From contig NZ_VITA01000002.1 in the NCBI RefSeq assembly GCF_007827695.1, positions 62,001-126,000 on the forward strand: 64,000 nt of DNA, in the 5' to 3' direction. A program made the position numbers and the translations under genes. The DNA is from Sinorhizobium medicae. GTDB taxonomy: Bacteria > Pseudomonadota > Alphaproteobacteria > Rhizobiales > Rhizobiaceae. The notes beneath the pieces were generated by a model. It saw only the letters and a list, made by a program, of their open reading frames with translations. It did no database searches and was not told where the DNA came from. Below are positions 16,279 through 25,999 of this stretch, one piece after another. Numbering within the stretch: the stretch's first letter is position 1; the number at the start of each line of letters is the position of its first letter.

Positions 16279-17256
16279 ATGATCACAGGCTATTGCGTCA
16301 ACGGCGAAGCTGTTGCGCTCTCGACGGCGGAGCCGCCGTCGGCCCTGCGTCCCGATCTCGTCTGGATCGACCTTGTCGAGCCGACCAAGGCGGAAGACCT
16401 GATGATCGAAAGCCTGCTCGGCATACCCATTCCGACGCGGGACGAGTTGAGGGACATCGAGCCATCGAGCAGGCTTTATACAGATGATGGTGCCGTCTTC
16501 ATGACGGCGTCGCTCGTCTATAGAAGCGACACGGAAATGCCGGGCCTCACGGATGTTGGCTTTATCCTGGCAGGCAAACGTCTTGTCACCGTACGCTATG
16601 CCGAGCCAAGGGCTTTCGGGCTTTTCAAGGCCAGCGTTCATCGCATTTCCGGCGGCTGCCGCAACGGCGCGGTGATTCTGACGCGCCTGCTCGAGACGAT
16701 CGTCGACCGTACGGCGGAAATCCTTGAACAGGCAGTGGACAAGATCGACGATCTGGCGCTGCAGGTTTTTGGCGACAAGGCCTCGACCAGGCGCAGGCCG
16801 CCGCACTTCCTCGAAGCACGGCTACGCGATGTCGCTGGACATCACCGGCTTGTTGCCAAGACGCGCGACAGCCTCGCTTCGCTTTCGAGGCTGTTGAGCT
16901 TCGTCTATACGGTCTCCGACGTGCAGGCGGACAAGGAAAGCCGCGAACTCTGCCGCACTGTTTCGCGCGACATACAGTCGCTTTCGGAGCATACGGCCTT
17001 CATCTCGGGAAACATCACCTTCCTGCTTGATGCTTCGCTCGGCCTTATCAATGTCGAGCAGAACGCCATCATCAAGATCTTCTCGATCGCGTCCGTCGTT
17101 CTGCTGCCGCCGACGCTGGTGGCGTCGGTTTACGGGATGAACTTCCGCATGATGCCCGAACTCGAATGGCAGTTCGGCTATCCGTGGGCGCTTGCGGTCA
17201 TGGTCCTTTCGGCCGTGATTCCGTTTTTCTTCTTCCGCTGGAAAGGCTGGCTCTAG
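16279..17256 (+). CDS. CorA-family magnesium/divalent cation transporter
   Basis: 325 residues from the ATG at 16279 (an in-frame ATG at 16258 is also possible). A large acidic cytoplasmic N-terminal domain leads to two C-terminal membrane helices; the first ends in the signature YGMNF and the second closes with FFFFRWKGWL. The CorA family forms pentameric channels for Mg2+ or other divalent cations. The exact ion cannot be told, because the loop after GMN (RMMPELEWQFG) differs from the classic MPEL(x)W only by a shift. Fifteen bases separate it from kup, so the two ion transporters are probably one operon. Confidence 0.88.
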   Translation: MITGYCVNGEAVALSTAEPPSALRPDLVWIDLVEPTKAEDLMIESLLGIPIPTRDELRDIEPSSRLYTDDGAVFMTASLVYRSDTEMPGLTDVGFILAGKRLVTVRYAEPRAFGLFKASVHRISGGCRNGAVILTRLLETIVDRTAEILEQAVDKIDDLALQVFGDKASTRRRPPHFLEARLRDVAGHHRLVAKTRDSLASLSRLLSFVYTVSDVQADKESRELCRTVSRDIQSLSEHTAFISGNITFLLDASLGLINVEQNAIIKIFSIASVVLLPPTLVASVYGMNFRMMPELEWQFGYPWALAVMVLSAVIPFFFFRWKGWL

Positions 17257-17271
17257 GAGCTTGTTGGGCCC

Positions 17272-19164
17272 ATGTCTCAATTGTCTGCTCCCGGGGCGGA
17301 GAACACCCGCCGCCTGCTTGCCATGGCTCTCGGATCCGTAGGCGTCGTCTATGGCGATATCGGCACCAGCCCGCTCTACGCTTTTCGCGAAGCCTTGCGA
17401 CCCGTCTCGCATGACGGTGTGACGGACGTCGAGATCGTTGGCTTGATCTCGCTGATGATCTGGGCGCTCACGATCATCGTCACCATAAAATACGTGCTTT
17501 TCCTGCTGCGGGCGGACAACCAGGGCGAGGGAGGGACGCTTTCCCTGTTGGCGCTGCTCATGAAGACGGCCAATGGCCACACGGCGATCCTGTTCTTCAT
17601 GGGCATTGCCGGCGCGGCGCTCTTCATCGGTGACGCGATGATCACGCCGGCGCTGTCGGTGCTCTCGGCCGTCGAGGGGCTGAAACTGGTGACGCCCGCC
17701 CTTTCGGACTACGTCGTTCCAATCGCGGTCGTAATTCTCCTGTTTCTTTTTGCCGTTCAGTCGAAGGGGACCGCCGCGGTCTCGAAGTTCTTCGGGCCGA
17801 TCACCCTCGTGTGGTTTCTGGTGATGGGTGCTGTCGGCTTCATGCACATTGCCGATGATCTGTCGATTTTCAGAGCCTTCAACCCTTACTATGCCGTCGC
17901 TTTCCTTTTCAATGAAGGATATGTCGGCATCGTCGTACTCGGCGCCGTCTTTCTGACGGTTACGGGGGCAGAGGCGCTCTACGCCGATCTCGGCCATTTC
18001 GGCCGCAGGCCGATCCAGTGGGCCTGGTTCACCGTCGTCTTCCCCGCGCTCACGCTGAACTACCTGGGGCAGGGCGCGTTCGTCCTCAAGAACCCCGAAG
18101 CGATGTCAGATCCTTTCTTTCTGATGTTTCCCAAATGGGCGCTGCTGCCGGCCGTCATTCTTGCGACGGCAGCGACGATTATCGCCAGCCAAGCCGTGAT
18201 CACCGGTGCCTTTTCGCTCACGCGTCAGGCGATCCACCTCGGCTTCCTGCCGCGAATGGCGATTTTCCATACATCCGAGACGCATACCGGCCAGATCTAC
18301 CTGCCCAACGTCAACACGCTGCTGATGTTCGGCGTCATGGCGCTCGTCTTCATTTTCGGATCGTCCGAGTCCCTCGCGACCGCATACGGCATTTCGGTGA
18401 CTGGCGCGATGGTGGTTACCACCGTCCTGGCCTTCGAATTCCTGCGCATGCGTTGGAACTGGCCTGCCTGGTGGGCGGCCGGCGTGCTGCTGCCGCTGTT
18501 CGCGCTGGAACTCGTCTTCCTGGGCGCGAACATGCTGAAGATCCACGATGGCGGCTACGTTCCGATCCTGATCGCGGCGACCTTCATCGTCATCATGTGG
18601 ACCTGGAAGCGCGGCACCGCAATTCTGCACACAAAGACCCGCCACATCGACATTCCACTCGAACGCTTCATCAAATCCATCGAGCGCCAGAGCGAGCATG
18701 CACCGGTATCGGTCCCCGGCACGGCGATCTTCCTCACCAGCGATCCGGAATCGACGCCCGCCGCGCTTCTGCACAACATCAAGCACAATCACGTTCTGCA
18801 TCAGCAGAATTTCATCCTGACGATCCGGACCGCAAACACGCCGAAGGTACCCAGGGAAGAGCGGGTAAGCGCCCGGCGGCTATCGGAGCGTTTCACCCTG
18901 ATGGAAGTGAGGTTCGGCTTCATGGAGACGCAGAACGTCTCACAGGCTCTTGGCCTTTTCCGAAAATCCGGCCTGAAGTTCGATATCATGTCGACCTCTT
19001 TCTATCTGGGCCGCCGCAAACTCGTGCCGGACGCCCAGTCCGGCATGCCGCATTGGCAGGACCGCCTGTTCATCGCCCTTGCAAACGCCGCAATCGACCC
19101 CTCGGACTATTTCCGCCTGCCGACGAACCGGGTGGTTGAACTGGGCTCTCACGTCATCATCTGA
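17272..19164 (+). CDS. kup: Kup-family low-affinity potassium uptake protein
   Basis: 630 residues, the usual length for the KUP/HAK/KT family. The N-terminus has the signature [22 protein letters not shown], followed by about twelve hydrophobic segments and a soluble C-terminal domain of roughly 150 residues. [18 protein letters not shown] is another family marker. It should bring K+ into the cell by proton symport at the inner membrane. It follows the CorA-like gene at 15 bases. Rhizobia often have two kup copies; which one this is cannot be decided here. Confidence 0.95.
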   Translation: MSQLSAPGAENTRRLLAMALGSVGVVYGDIGTSPLYAFREALRPVSHDGVTDVEIVGLISLMIWALTIIVTIKYVLFLLRADNQGEGGTLSLLALLMKTANGHTAILFFMGIAGAALFIGDAMITPALSVLSAVEGLKLVTPALSDYVVPIAVVILLFLFAVQSKGTAAVSKFFGPITLVWFLVMGAVGFMHIADDLSIFRAFNPYYAVAFLFNEGYVGIVVLGAVFLTVTGAEALYADLGHFGRRPIQWAWFTVVFPALTLNYLGQGAFVLKNPEAMSDPFFLMFPKWALLPAVILATAATIIASQAVITGAFSLTRQAIHLGFLPRMAIFHTSETHTGQIYLPNVNTLLMFGVMALVFIFGSSESLATAYGISVTGAMVVTTVLAFEFLRMRWNWPAWWAAGVLLPLFALELVFLGANMLKIHDGGYVPILIAATFIVIMWTWKRGTAILHTKTRHIDIPLERFIKSIERQSEHAPVSVPGTAIFLTSDPESTPAALLHNIKHNHVLHQQNFILTIRTANTPKVPREERVSARRLSERFTLMEVRFGFMETQNVSQALGLFRKSGLKFDIMSTSFYLGRRKLVPDAQSGMPHWQDRLFIALANAAIDPSDYFRLPTNRVVELGSHVII

Positions 19165-19217
19165 CGATCCTCGAAAAGTGGCCCCCACCGGCGTTTCGGC
19201 TTGTTCCGGCGTCCGGC

Positions 19218-19240
19218 ATTAACCAAACATCAAGGTTAAT
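19218..19240. promoter_or_regulatory. ATTAACC/GGTTAAT palindrome upstream of hydrolase gene
   Basis: A perfect 7-bp inverted repeat with a 9-base spacer, 71 bases before the SleB-type hydrolase start. TTAACC resembles the half-site recognised by CtrA in rhizobia, but the complete consensus is not present. Confidence 0.35.
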
Positions 19241-19310
19241 CCCGCATTTTCAAAGCCGAACGAAGCGTTCCCGGTCCGCCGTCCGATCGCTTCCAACATT
19301 AGCTTTCTGC

Positions 19311-20558
19311 ATGGATTCTTGCCGCTGGTCCCCGGCCGGCCTGCGAGAACGCGTGCTTGGTAGAGTTGCGTGGAGCCGATCGGTGCGTAAGGGTATTAAG
19401 TTTCCTGGCAAGTTTCGCCTGACTTTCTCGCGGTGGCGCGCGCCGGCGATGATCGGCCTTGCAATTTTCCTCGGCTTTCCCTCGGCGGCCGCCTATTCGG
19501 ACATCGCCACATTTCTGTCCGGCATCAACCGCGGCGGCGAGCGTTGGCGCACCTATCTCACTCAGTCGCCGGCGGGCTCTCTGCACGAGGTCGAGATGGT
19601 CTTCACGGACCCGGTCACGACAGGTGCACTCGACGGCGGCGCCGGCATGACGCTGCCCGATGGCGGCCGAGTGGCGCTGACCGCCGAATCGAAACATCAC
19701 GGAACGCCGGACGAGGACCGTGTCACGCGCAAGCTGAAGAAGAAGCGCATCGTTGCGGTAACGCCGGCGACTCCGCCGAAGGATTTCAGCGCCGGCTCCA
19801 TCCTCGAGCGCACCAGCTCACTCATGGTGCCCAGCCTCGACGGGTCCGAAAAGATGATCTTTGCCAAACCGAAGATCAAGGGCAAGGAGATCGTGATCGC
19901 GACGGCCTTCTACCGCAAGGCCCCACCGAAGCCGGAGCCCGGCATCTCGCCGATGCTCGCCAAGCTCGTCACCAACGACAAGCCTGACATTCTTGCGACT
20001 GCATATGTCCGGCCCGAACCGGACTATGCGCGTGAATCGCCCTTCGATTCGATCCTGCGAGACGATGAGAATGCGGGGCGGTTCATTCCGGAAATAGCGC
20101 CCGACGATCACGCATGGGCGGCAACGGCATTGCCTCCAACGGTCTTCAGCAAGGAAGAGCAGACCTGCCTTGCCGAGGGGATCTACTTCGAGGCGCGCGG
20201 CGAATCTGTAAAGGGTCAGGCTGCAGTGGCGCAAGTCATTCTCAATCGCGTCCGCAACCCGACCTACCCGAAGACGATCTGCGGAGTCGTTTATCAGAAC
20301 AAGGCCTGGCGTAACCGTTGCCAGTTCTCTTTCGCCTGCGACATGATCCGCGACCTGATCTATTCGCGCGGGCATTGGAAGACTGCCAAAGAGATTGCGC
20401 TCGCGGTCACCTCCGGCAAAGTCTGGCTGAGCGAAGTCGGTTCGGCCACGCATTATCACGCCACCTATGTAAAGCCCGCCTGGGCGAAGACGATGAAACG
20501 GGTCGGCAAGATAGGCCTGCACATCTTCTACCGGACATATGGCGGCGGCTGGAGCTGA
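19311..20558 (+). CDS. SleB-type cell wall hydrolase
   Basis: 415 residues. A basic N-terminus and one hydrophobic segment (about residues 46-62, MIGLAIFLGFPSAAAY) look like a signal anchor or late signal peptide. A long, variable middle region follows. The catalytic SleB (hydrolase_2) domain fills the last 130 residues: CLAEGIYFEARGESVKGQ, AVAQVILNRVRN and the Cys-containing NRCQFSFACD. This family cuts peptidoglycan, originally described as a lytic transglycosylase or amidase of spore cortex. In a Gram-negative rhizobium it most likely acts in the periplasm on growth or division. A TTAACC palindrome lies upstream. Confidence 0.87.
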   Translation: MDSCRWSPAGLRERVLGRVAWSRSVRKGIKFPGKFRLTFSRWRAPAMIGLAIFLGFPSAAAYSDIATFLSGINRGGERWRTYLTQSPAGSLHEVEMVFTDPVTTGALDGGAGMTLPDGGRVALTAESKHHGTPDEDRVTRKLKKKRIVAVTPATPPKDFSAGSILERTSSLMVPSLDGSEKMIFAKPKIKGKEIVIATAFYRKAPPKPEPGISPMLAKLVTNDKPDILATAYVRPEPDYARESPFDSILRDDENAGRFIPEIAPDDHAWAATALPPTVFSKEEQTCLAEGIYFEARGESVKGQAAVAQVILNRVRNPTYPKTICGVVYQNKAWRNRCQFSFACDMIRDLIYSRGHWKTAKEIALAVTSGKVWLSEVGSATHYHATYVKPAWAKTMKRVGKIGLHIFYRTYGGGWS

Positions 20559-20717
20559 CGGCCAAGGCGCCGCTCGCGCCTGCCGGCTGCTGAAGGGGCG
20601 ACGCAAGCCCGCAAGCAGCGGCGATTCCCGGTGCACCTTTGTCGCAGGTTATCGGATTTAACGCTAACCGATTGAAATGGAACGAAAATATTGTCCACTC
20701 GGAAGGTGCCCGCATGC

Positions 20718-20746
20718 CTTGACTATGCGGGTGCCTAAAACTATGT
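20718..20746 (+). promoter_or_regulatory. Promoter of the F0 ATP synthase operon
   Basis: CTTGAC (20718-20723) and CTATGT (20741-20746) are exactly 17 bases apart, one mismatch from the Sinorhizobium housekeeping consensus CTTGAC-N17-CTATAT. It lies 98 bases before atpI in an otherwise empty 286-base gap. Confidence 0.7.
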
Positions 20747-20844
20747 TGCGCGCGACTTCAAATGGGGCCGAAGCGTGGCTTGAACAGCGGCCGTTTGTAT
20801 GACCGAGATCGCGTCGACCGCGTGGGGCTGCAAAGGGGAGCCAT

Positions 20845-21204
20845 GTGACGGAAGAGCCGGAAGAAAGTCTGGAAGCGCGGCTCAAGCGCCTCGGCGAAGA
20901 CATCAAGTCCAAGCGGCCCGATGTCTCGGATGGGGTGGAGCGTCGCGCCGAGGAGAGCCGCAAGGGCTACGCGGCGGCGATGAAGCTCTCGAGCGAATTC
21001 ATCGCCGGCATCGTGGTCGGGGCGTTTCTGGGCTATCTTTTGGACCACTTTGCGGGTACAGGGCCGTGGGGCATGATCGTGCTCCTGCTTCTCGGCTTCT
21101 GTGCCGGTGTGTTGAACGTGCTGCGTTCCGCCGGTGTGGTGGCGACCACCGACCAGCGGAAAGGCGGGCCCGGCACGGATAAGAAGGACGGCGACGGCGC
21201 CTGA
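20845..21204 (+). CDS. atpI: F0F1 ATP synthase assembly protein AtpI
   Basis: 119 residues, starting at GTG 20845 with a GGGGAG site; the ATG two bases upstream is immediately followed by a stop. The charged N-terminus is followed by two membrane helices (about 50-68 and 75-95) with the Gly-rich GIVVGAFLGYLLD and a charged tail. AtpI helps assemble the c-ring and is usually the first gene of the atp operon, as here. Confidence 0.9.
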   Translation: MTEEPEESLEARLKRLGEDIKSKRPDVSDGVERRAEESRKGYAAAMKLSSEFIAGIVVGAFLGYLLDHFAGTGPWGMIVLLLLGFCAGVLNVLRSAGVVATTDQRKGGPGTDKKDGDGA

Positions 21205-21264
21205 GGCGTCGTCCGGAAGAATAGTATTTCCGCTTGCGGGCGGGCAGAAGGAAAGAGAAGCGCG

Positions 21265-22017
21265 GTGTCAAACGATCCGACCCATCAGTTCCTGGTCAAC
21301 AAGATTGTCTCGATCGACATTGGCGGAATCGACTTTTCCTTCACCAATGCGTCGCTGTTCATGGTGGCCACGGTCGGTGCGGCCGCTGGATTCCTCTATC
21401 TGACGACATCGCAGCGCGGTCTGATCCCGACGCGCATGCAGTCGGTGTCGGAGATGTCCTACGAGTTCATTGCCTCCATGCTTCGCGAGGGGGCCGGCAG
21501 TCAGGGAATGAAATTCTTCCCCATGGTCTTTTCGCTGTTCATGTTCATCCTGACGGCGAACCTGCTCGGCATGGTGCCCTATTTCTTCACCGTCACCAGC
21601 CAGATCATCGTGACCTTCGCGCTTGCGGTCTTCGTGATCGGCACGGTCATTCTCTACGGCTTCTATAAGCACGGTTTCGGCTTCCTCAAGCTTTTCGTGC
21701 CGCATGGCGTGCCGGGCGCGCTCCTGCCGCTGGTCGTGGCGATCGAAATCATCTCGTTCCTTTCCCGTCCCATCAGCCTCTCGGTCCGTCTATTCGCCAA
21801 CATGCTGGCTGGCCATATCACGCTGAAGGTATTCGCAGGCTTCGTCGCCTCGCTCAGCGCATTCGGTGCGCTCGGCATCGGCGGCGCGATCCTGCCGCTC
21901 ATCATGACCGTCGCCCTTACCGGTCTTGAGTTCCTCGTCGCCTTCCTCCAGGCCTATGTCTTTGCGGTGCTGACCTGCATGTACCTCAATGACGCTGTCC
22001 ATCCGGGAAGCCACTAA
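21265..22017 (+). CDS. atpB: ATP synthase F0 subunit a
   Basis: 250 residues, GTG start at 21265 after an AAGGAAAGAGAAG site. Five to six membrane helices are visible. The essential Arg of the proton half-channels is in [14 protein letters not shown]. This subunit sits beside the c-ring and carries the proton path in the inner membrane. It is second in the F0 operon; F1 genes are not in this window, as is usual for rhizobia. Confidence 0.97.
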   Translation: MSNDPTHQFLVNKIVSIDIGGIDFSFTNASLFMVATVGAAAGFLYLTTSQRGLIPTRMQSVSEMSYEFIASMLREGAGSQGMKFFPMVFSLFMFILTANLLGMVPYFFTVTSQIIVTFALAVFVIGTVILYGFYKHGFGFLKLFVPHGVPGALLPLVVAIEIISFLSRPISLSVRLFANMLAGHITLKVFAGFVASLSAFGALGIGGAILPLIMTVALTGLEFLVAFLQAYVFAVLTCMYLNDAVHPGSH

Positions 22018-22098
22018 GGAATACAGTCGCTGGTTTCCGGTCGGCTTGCCGCCGGAAGCGCAATCCTAAGCCGCAACACCATTTCGAAGGAGTCAATC

Positions 22099-22326
22099 AT
22101 GGAAGCGGAAGCAGCAAAGTACATCGGTGCAGGTCTTGCATGCCTTGGTATGGCCGGCACGGCTCTCGGCCTCGGCAACATCTTCGGCAGCTATCTGTCC
22201 GGCGCTCTGCGCAACCCGTCGGCTGCGGACGGCCAGTTCGGTCGCCTCGTATTCGGCTTTGCCGTTACGGAAGCTCTGGGCATCTTCTCGCTGCTCATTG
22301 CACTCCTCCTCCTCTTCGCCGTCTGA
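22099..22326 (+). CDS. atpE: ATP synthase F0 subunit c
   Basis: 75 residues, two membrane helices joined by the polar loop RNPSAADGQ. The proton-binding carboxylate is Glu58 in [13 protein letters not shown]. The Gly-rich first helix ([21 protein letters not shown]) is typical. It forms the rotating ring of the enzyme. A GAAGGAG site precedes the ATG. Confidence 0.97.
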   Translation: MEAEAAKYIGAGLACLGMAGTALGLGNIFGSYLSGALRNPSAADGQFGRLVFGFAVTEALGIFSLLIALLLLFAV

Positions 22327-22400
22327 TATCGGCAGAAGTTCTGGCCGCGGCCCCCGGGGGTCGCGGCCACGCATATTCTTGAGTGCACCTGGAGGTGAGC

Positions 22401-23015
22401 ATGTTTGTGACCGCGGCCTATGCCCAGTCGACCACCACCGAAGGGGCCGAAGCACACGATGCCGCTGCGGCCGGTGAGGTGCACACCGAAACGGGTGTGG
22501 CCCACGAAGGCGAGCATGGCTCTGGCGTGTTCCCGCCCTTCGATTCGACCCATTTCGCTTCGCAGCTTCTTTGGCTCGCGATTACGTTTGGGCTTTTCTA
22601 TCTCCTGATGTCGAAAGTCATCATTCCCCGCATAGGCTCTATTCTCGAGACGCGCCATGACCGCATCGCGCAGGATCTCGACGAGGCATCTCGTCTGAAG
22701 GGCGAAGCCGACGCGGCCATCGCCGCCTACGAGCAGGAACTGGCAGGCGCCAGAGCCAAGGGCCATTCGATTGCCGATACCGCACGCGAAGCCGCCAAGT
22801 CGAAGGCCAAGGCCGATCGCGACGGTGTCGAAGCCGACCTCGCGAAGAAGATTGCCGCTGCAGAGGCGCGCATCGGCGACATCAAGTCGAAGGCGCTTGC
22901 CGATGTTGGCGCGATCGCCGAAGAAACCGCAACGGCCATAGTCAAGCAATTGATCGGCGGTACCGTCACCAAGTCCGAGATCGCTGCGGCGTTCAAGGCC
23001 TCGGCCGGCAACTGA
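22401..23015 (+). CDS. atpF2: ATP synthase F0 subunit b'
   Basis: 204 residues from the ATG at 22401, which has a perfect GGAGGTGA site; the in-frame GTG at 22383 is less likely. An N-terminal stretch rich in Glu, His and Ala precedes one membrane helix ([16 protein letters not shown]) and a long Ala/Lys/Glu coiled coil. It pairs with the next gene product as the b/b' peripheral stalk found in alphaproteobacteria and plastids. Confidence 0.93.
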
Positions 23016-23028
23016 GGAAACGAGAACC

Positions 23029-23514
23029 ATGGCACTTGATGCGACTTTCTATGCCCTCGTAGGTCTGATTCTCTTCTTTGTCCTGATCGCCTACCTCAAG
23101 GTTCCTGGGATGGTCGGCAAGGCGCTTGACGCGCGCGCCGACAAGATCAGCAATGAGCTGGCGGAAGCCAAGCGCCTGCGTGAAGAGGCACAGAGCCTCG
23201 TGGCCGAGTACCAGCGCAAGCGCAAGGATGCCGAAGCCGAAGCCGCGAGCATTGTCGCCGCGGCCCAGCGCGAAGCGGAAATGCTGACGGCAGAGGCCAA
23301 GCAGAAGACGGAGGAATTTGTCGCACGTCGTACGGCACTTTCCGAACAGAAGATCAAGCAGGCCGAAAGCGATGCGATCAATGCCGTTCGCGCTGCTGCC
23401 GTAGACCTGGCAATCAGCGCAGCCGAAAAGGTGATTGCGAGCAAGGCGGATGCCAGTGCCCAGGAAACGCTCTTCCAGAAGGCTCTCGGCGAGGTAAAGT
23501 CCCGCCTGAACTGA
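23029..23514 (+). CDS. atpF: ATP synthase F0 subunit b
   Basis: 161 residues: an N-terminal membrane helix (FYALVGLILFFVLIAYL) and a long coiled coil rich in Ala, Glu and Lys. It is the second peripheral stalk subunit and the last gene of the operon, 13 bases after b' and followed directly by an intrinsic terminator. Confidence 0.95.
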   Translation: MALDATFYALVGLILFFVLIAYLKVPGMVGKALDARADKISNELAEAKRLREEAQSLVAEYQRKRKDAEAEAASIVAAAQREAEMLTAEAKQKTEEFVARRTALSEQKIKQAESDAINAVRAAAVDLAISAAEKVIASKADASAQETLFQKALGEVKSRLN

Positions 23515-23538
23515 GGGGTTGTCCCCGTGGAAATTGGA

Positions 23539-23574
23539 AGCCCCGCTTGGCGACTCGCTTAGCGGGGCTTTTTC
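23539..23574 (+). terminator. Rho-independent terminator of the atp operon
   Basis: AGCCCCGCT and AGCGGGGCT form a 9-bp stem around a 13-base loop, followed by a run of five T. It lies 25 bases past the atpF stop. Confidence 0.88.
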
Positions 23575-23603
23575 GTCGGAATCGTCCGGCGCGGCTGTGG
23601 ACG

Positions 23604-23751
23604 CGCCTTCCTATTTCCACAGCTCTGTGCTCGTCCCTGAAATTCAGCAGTGCCGCATCTGCGGCGCGGAAGAGTCCTTTCATCCTGTGACGAGCACAGG
23701 AAGGAAGGCGTCTTGGTTGATAGGCGGCCCGTTCGAGGCACCACGCCTTCC
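23604..23751. other. Structured intergenic region between atpF and rnhB
   Basis: A perfect 11-bp inverted repeat CTGTGCTCGTC (23625-23635)/GACGAGCACAG (23689-23699) is bordered by CGCCTTCC (23604-23611) and GGAAGGCG (23703-23710), which extend the stem over a bulge. The same GGAAGGCGT can instead pair with ACGCCTTCC at 23743-23751. It is free of convincing ORFs. It may be a small RNA, the 3' end of rnhB mRNA, or a decayed repeat. Confidence 0.45.
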
Positions 23752-23771
23752 TCTCGTAAAACCCTCGTGAA

Positions 23772-24422
23772 CTAAAGCTGCCGGAACGGGCGAAAACTCA
23801 TCCGGTGCAGAGAGCAGGGGCCATGGCTTTCGATCGCGGTGCGGTGCTTCACGGTCGCATAACCCGCATGGTGGGCAAAGCCGTAGAGGGGGAAGGTCGC
23901 ATCGGCGCGGGCCATCATGCGGTCGCGGGTGACCTTGGCGACGATCGATGCGGCGGCGATCGAGACGGAGCGGCTATCTCCTTTGACAATGGCTTTTGCG
24001 TGGCAGGAGAGGCCGGGTGGTACGTCGCGGCCATCGACGAGAACGATGCGGGCCGCCACCTCAAGGCCGTGGACGGCGCGGCGCATGGCATCGAGGCTGG
24101 CCTTCAATATGTCGGTCGTGTCGATGCGTGCCGAAGAGGATGAGGCGATCGAAACCGTTGCCGTCGCCAGAATCTCCTCGAATAGCGTTTCGCGCTGCTC
24201 TGCAGTCAGGAGCTTGCTGTCGTTGAGACCCGTCGGAATTGCATCCGGATTGAGGATGACTGCGGCGGCCACGACCGGGCCCGCGAGCGGGCCACGTCCT
24301 GCCTCATCGGCGCCCGCCACTGGCCAGAGGCCATCGCGTTGCGCTGCTCGTTCGAACGCGAAATCCGGAACAGGCGGCTGGAAAGGAAAAAGAGGGGAAT
24401 CGGGCTGTTTGCGACGTGACAT
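23772..24422 (-). CDS. rnhB: Ribonuclease HII
   Basis: 216 residues. The motif [21 protein letters not shown] contains the first Asp-Glu of the active site; further family wording is [32 protein letters not shown] and the C-terminal HRMSF. It cleaves the RNA strand of RNA-DNA hybrids and single ribonucleotides in DNA. The gene is isolated on the minus strand, convergent with the atp operon. Confidence 0.95.
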   Translation of the reverse strand: MSRRKQPDSPLFPFQPPVPDFAFERAAQRDGLWPVAGADEAGRGPLAGPVVAAAVILNPDAIPTGLNDSKLLTAEQRETLFEEILATATVSIASSSSARIDTTDILKASLDAMRRAVHGLEVAARIVLVDGRDVPPGLSCHAKAIVKGDSRSVSIAAASIVAKVTRDRMMARADATFPLYGFAHHAGYATVKHRTAIESHGPCSLHRMSFRPFRQL

Positions 24423-24561
24423 GCGGGGGACATTCGCATACTCGCCCGATTCCCTTCAAGACCCCCGGCTCGGTTTGCGGCGGTTGCCGGGGAAAACCAG
24501 CACCGTCCGTGAGGCAAAGGACGGGTGCCGGAACTGTTAAAGGCATTTCGATGGACCTGCG

Positions 24562-25719
24562 TCAGAGCAACGACAGCTGAACGCCCATCCCGAGCGGCGG
24601 CACGAAGAGGTCGCTGCGCAATTGCCGGCGCGTCAGATTGAGGCCGAGCCGCTTGGCGGCAAGCTCGAAGCGGCGGCCGATCTGCCAGGCGTAAGGTCCG
24701 CTTCCCTTCATCCGCTTGCCGAACTCGGCGTCGTAATCCTTGCCGCCGCGCATGGAACGGACGAGGGACATGACGTGCCGGTACCGGTCCGGATAGTTCC
24801 TGAGAAGCCAGTCGCGGAAGAGGGGGCTTACTTCCAATGGAAGCCGAAGGAGCACATAGCTCGCATCCGAAGCACCCGCTACTTTCGCCGAATCGAGCAC
24901 CCGCTCTATCTCGTGGTCGTTCAGCGCCGGAATGATCGGCGCGACCAGAACACCAGCGGGAATGCCGGCTTCGGAAATTGCGCGTATCGCCTCCAGCCGC
25001 TTGGCCGGCGTCGATGCCCTCGGCTCCATGTTGCGCGCCAGCTTCCCGTCGAGCGTGGTCACGGAGAGTCCGACCCGTGCGAGACCTTTTTCTGCCATCG
25101 GCGCCAGCAGATCGATGTCGCGCGTCACCATCGCCGATTTCGTGACGATCATCACCGGATGATTGGCCTCCTTCAGTACTTCCAGGATCTGTCGCATGAT
25201 CCGCCATTCCTTCTCGATCGGCTGATAGGGATCGGTATTGGTGCCGATTGCGATCGGACGGAGCTTGTAGTCCGGCCGCGCCAGTTCGCGTTCCAGGAGG
25301 CGTGGTGCGTCCGGCTTGGCGAAGAGCTTGGCTTCGAAATCGAGCCCCGCCGAAAGCCCCATATAGGCGTGCGTAGGCCGCGCGAAGCAATAGATGCAGC
25401 CATGTTCGCAGCCGCGGTAAGGATTGATCGATCGGTCGAAGGATATATCGGGAGAATCGTTGCGCGTGATCGCTGTCTTCGGCTTTTCGATCTGGACTTC
25501 TGTCTTGAACGGTGGAAGCGCCTCGATCGTTTGCCAGCCGTCATCGAAGACTTCGTGCGTTTTCGGCTCGAAGCGTCCCGATGTGTTGAGGGCCGCACCA
25601 CGGCCGCGCCGACGGTCTACGTCGATCCTGATGCCGGTTCCGGCAACAAGGGCTTCCGCGACATCCACACTGTTGCCGGGGGCATAGATGCCCTGCTTGA
25701 GTTGAGACAGATCATTCAT
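24562..25719 (-). CDS. PA0069-family radical SAM protein
   Basis: 385 residues from the ATG at 25719, which has a GGGGAG site; the open frame upstream to 25803 has none. The radical SAM cluster motif is CEHGCIYC (Cx3Cx2C) in NPYRGCEHGCIYCFARPTHAY, the wording of the PA0069/SplB-like family. The function of this family is not established, although it is widespread next to DNA-related genes. The N-terminus contains a GRGAALNTSGRFEP stretch conserved in the family. About 140 bases separate it from rnhB on the same strand. Confidence 0.85.
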   Translation of the reverse strand: MNDLSQLKQGIYAPGNSVDVAEALVAGTGIRIDVDRRRGRGAALNTSGRFEPKTHEVFDDGWQTIEALPPFKTEVQIEKPKTAITRNDSPDISFDRSINPYRGCEHGCIYCFARPTHAYMGLSAGLDFEAKLFAKPDAPRLLERELARPDYKLRPIAIGTNTDPYQPIEKEWRIMRQILEVLKEANHPVMIVTKSAMVTRDIDLLAPMAEKGLARVGLSVTTLDGKLARNMEPRASTPAKRLEAIRAISEAGIPAGVLVAPIIPALNDHEIERVLDSAKVAGASDASYVLLRLPLEVSPLFRDWLLRNYPDRYRHVMSLVRSMRGGKDYDAEFGKRMKGSGPYAWQIGRRFELAAKRLGLNLTRRQLRSDLFVPPLGMGVQLSLL

Positions 25720-25830
25720 CGAAATCTCCCCGGAGGCATCTGCTCGGTTCCGCTTCGTGCTGATTATTTTCCTAACCCACCCAGGAGAACAAAGCAAGAA
25801 CAATATTCGAGATGCCTGAAGAGAATACTA

Positions 25831-25934
25831 CTGCATGTTTCCTGTAATCGGATCCGATTGAAGGACAAAAACATGCAGCAGATCAAAGTGCTACAGTGAC
25901 CTTTGTGCGTCTGATAAGGCGCACGGCGCTGTAG
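25831..25934 (+). repeat. RIME-like twin-palindrome repeat, copy A
   Basis: About 104 bp made of two palindromes. The first runs CTGCATGTTT (25831-25840) to AAACATGCAG (25869-25878) with AATCGGATCCGATT at its centre. The second runs CTACAG (25891-25896) to CTGTAG (25929-25934) with a GTGCGTC/GGCGCAC inner stem. Copy B at 50687 is nearly identical. Size and two-palindrome build match the Rhizobium-specific intergenic mosaic elements described in the 1990s. Its short internal ATG frame is not a gene. Confidence 0.8.
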
Positions 25935-25999
25935 GTCGCCCGGAAGACTGCGCGGCTCGCGCTTGTGGCATTTTGCGTTGCAATGCGGTAGGAACGGCT

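Noticed and set aside
16822..17997. A 391-residue minus-strand ORF opposite the CorA-like and kup genes
   Set aside because: Extremely rich in Arg, Asp, Glu and His, spans two well-supported genes and has no recognisable fold.
25861..25899. A tiny ORF starting ATGCAGCAGATC inside the RIME-like repeat
   Set aside because: It is part of the repeat palindrome; the frame differs in copy B and no selection for coding is visible.
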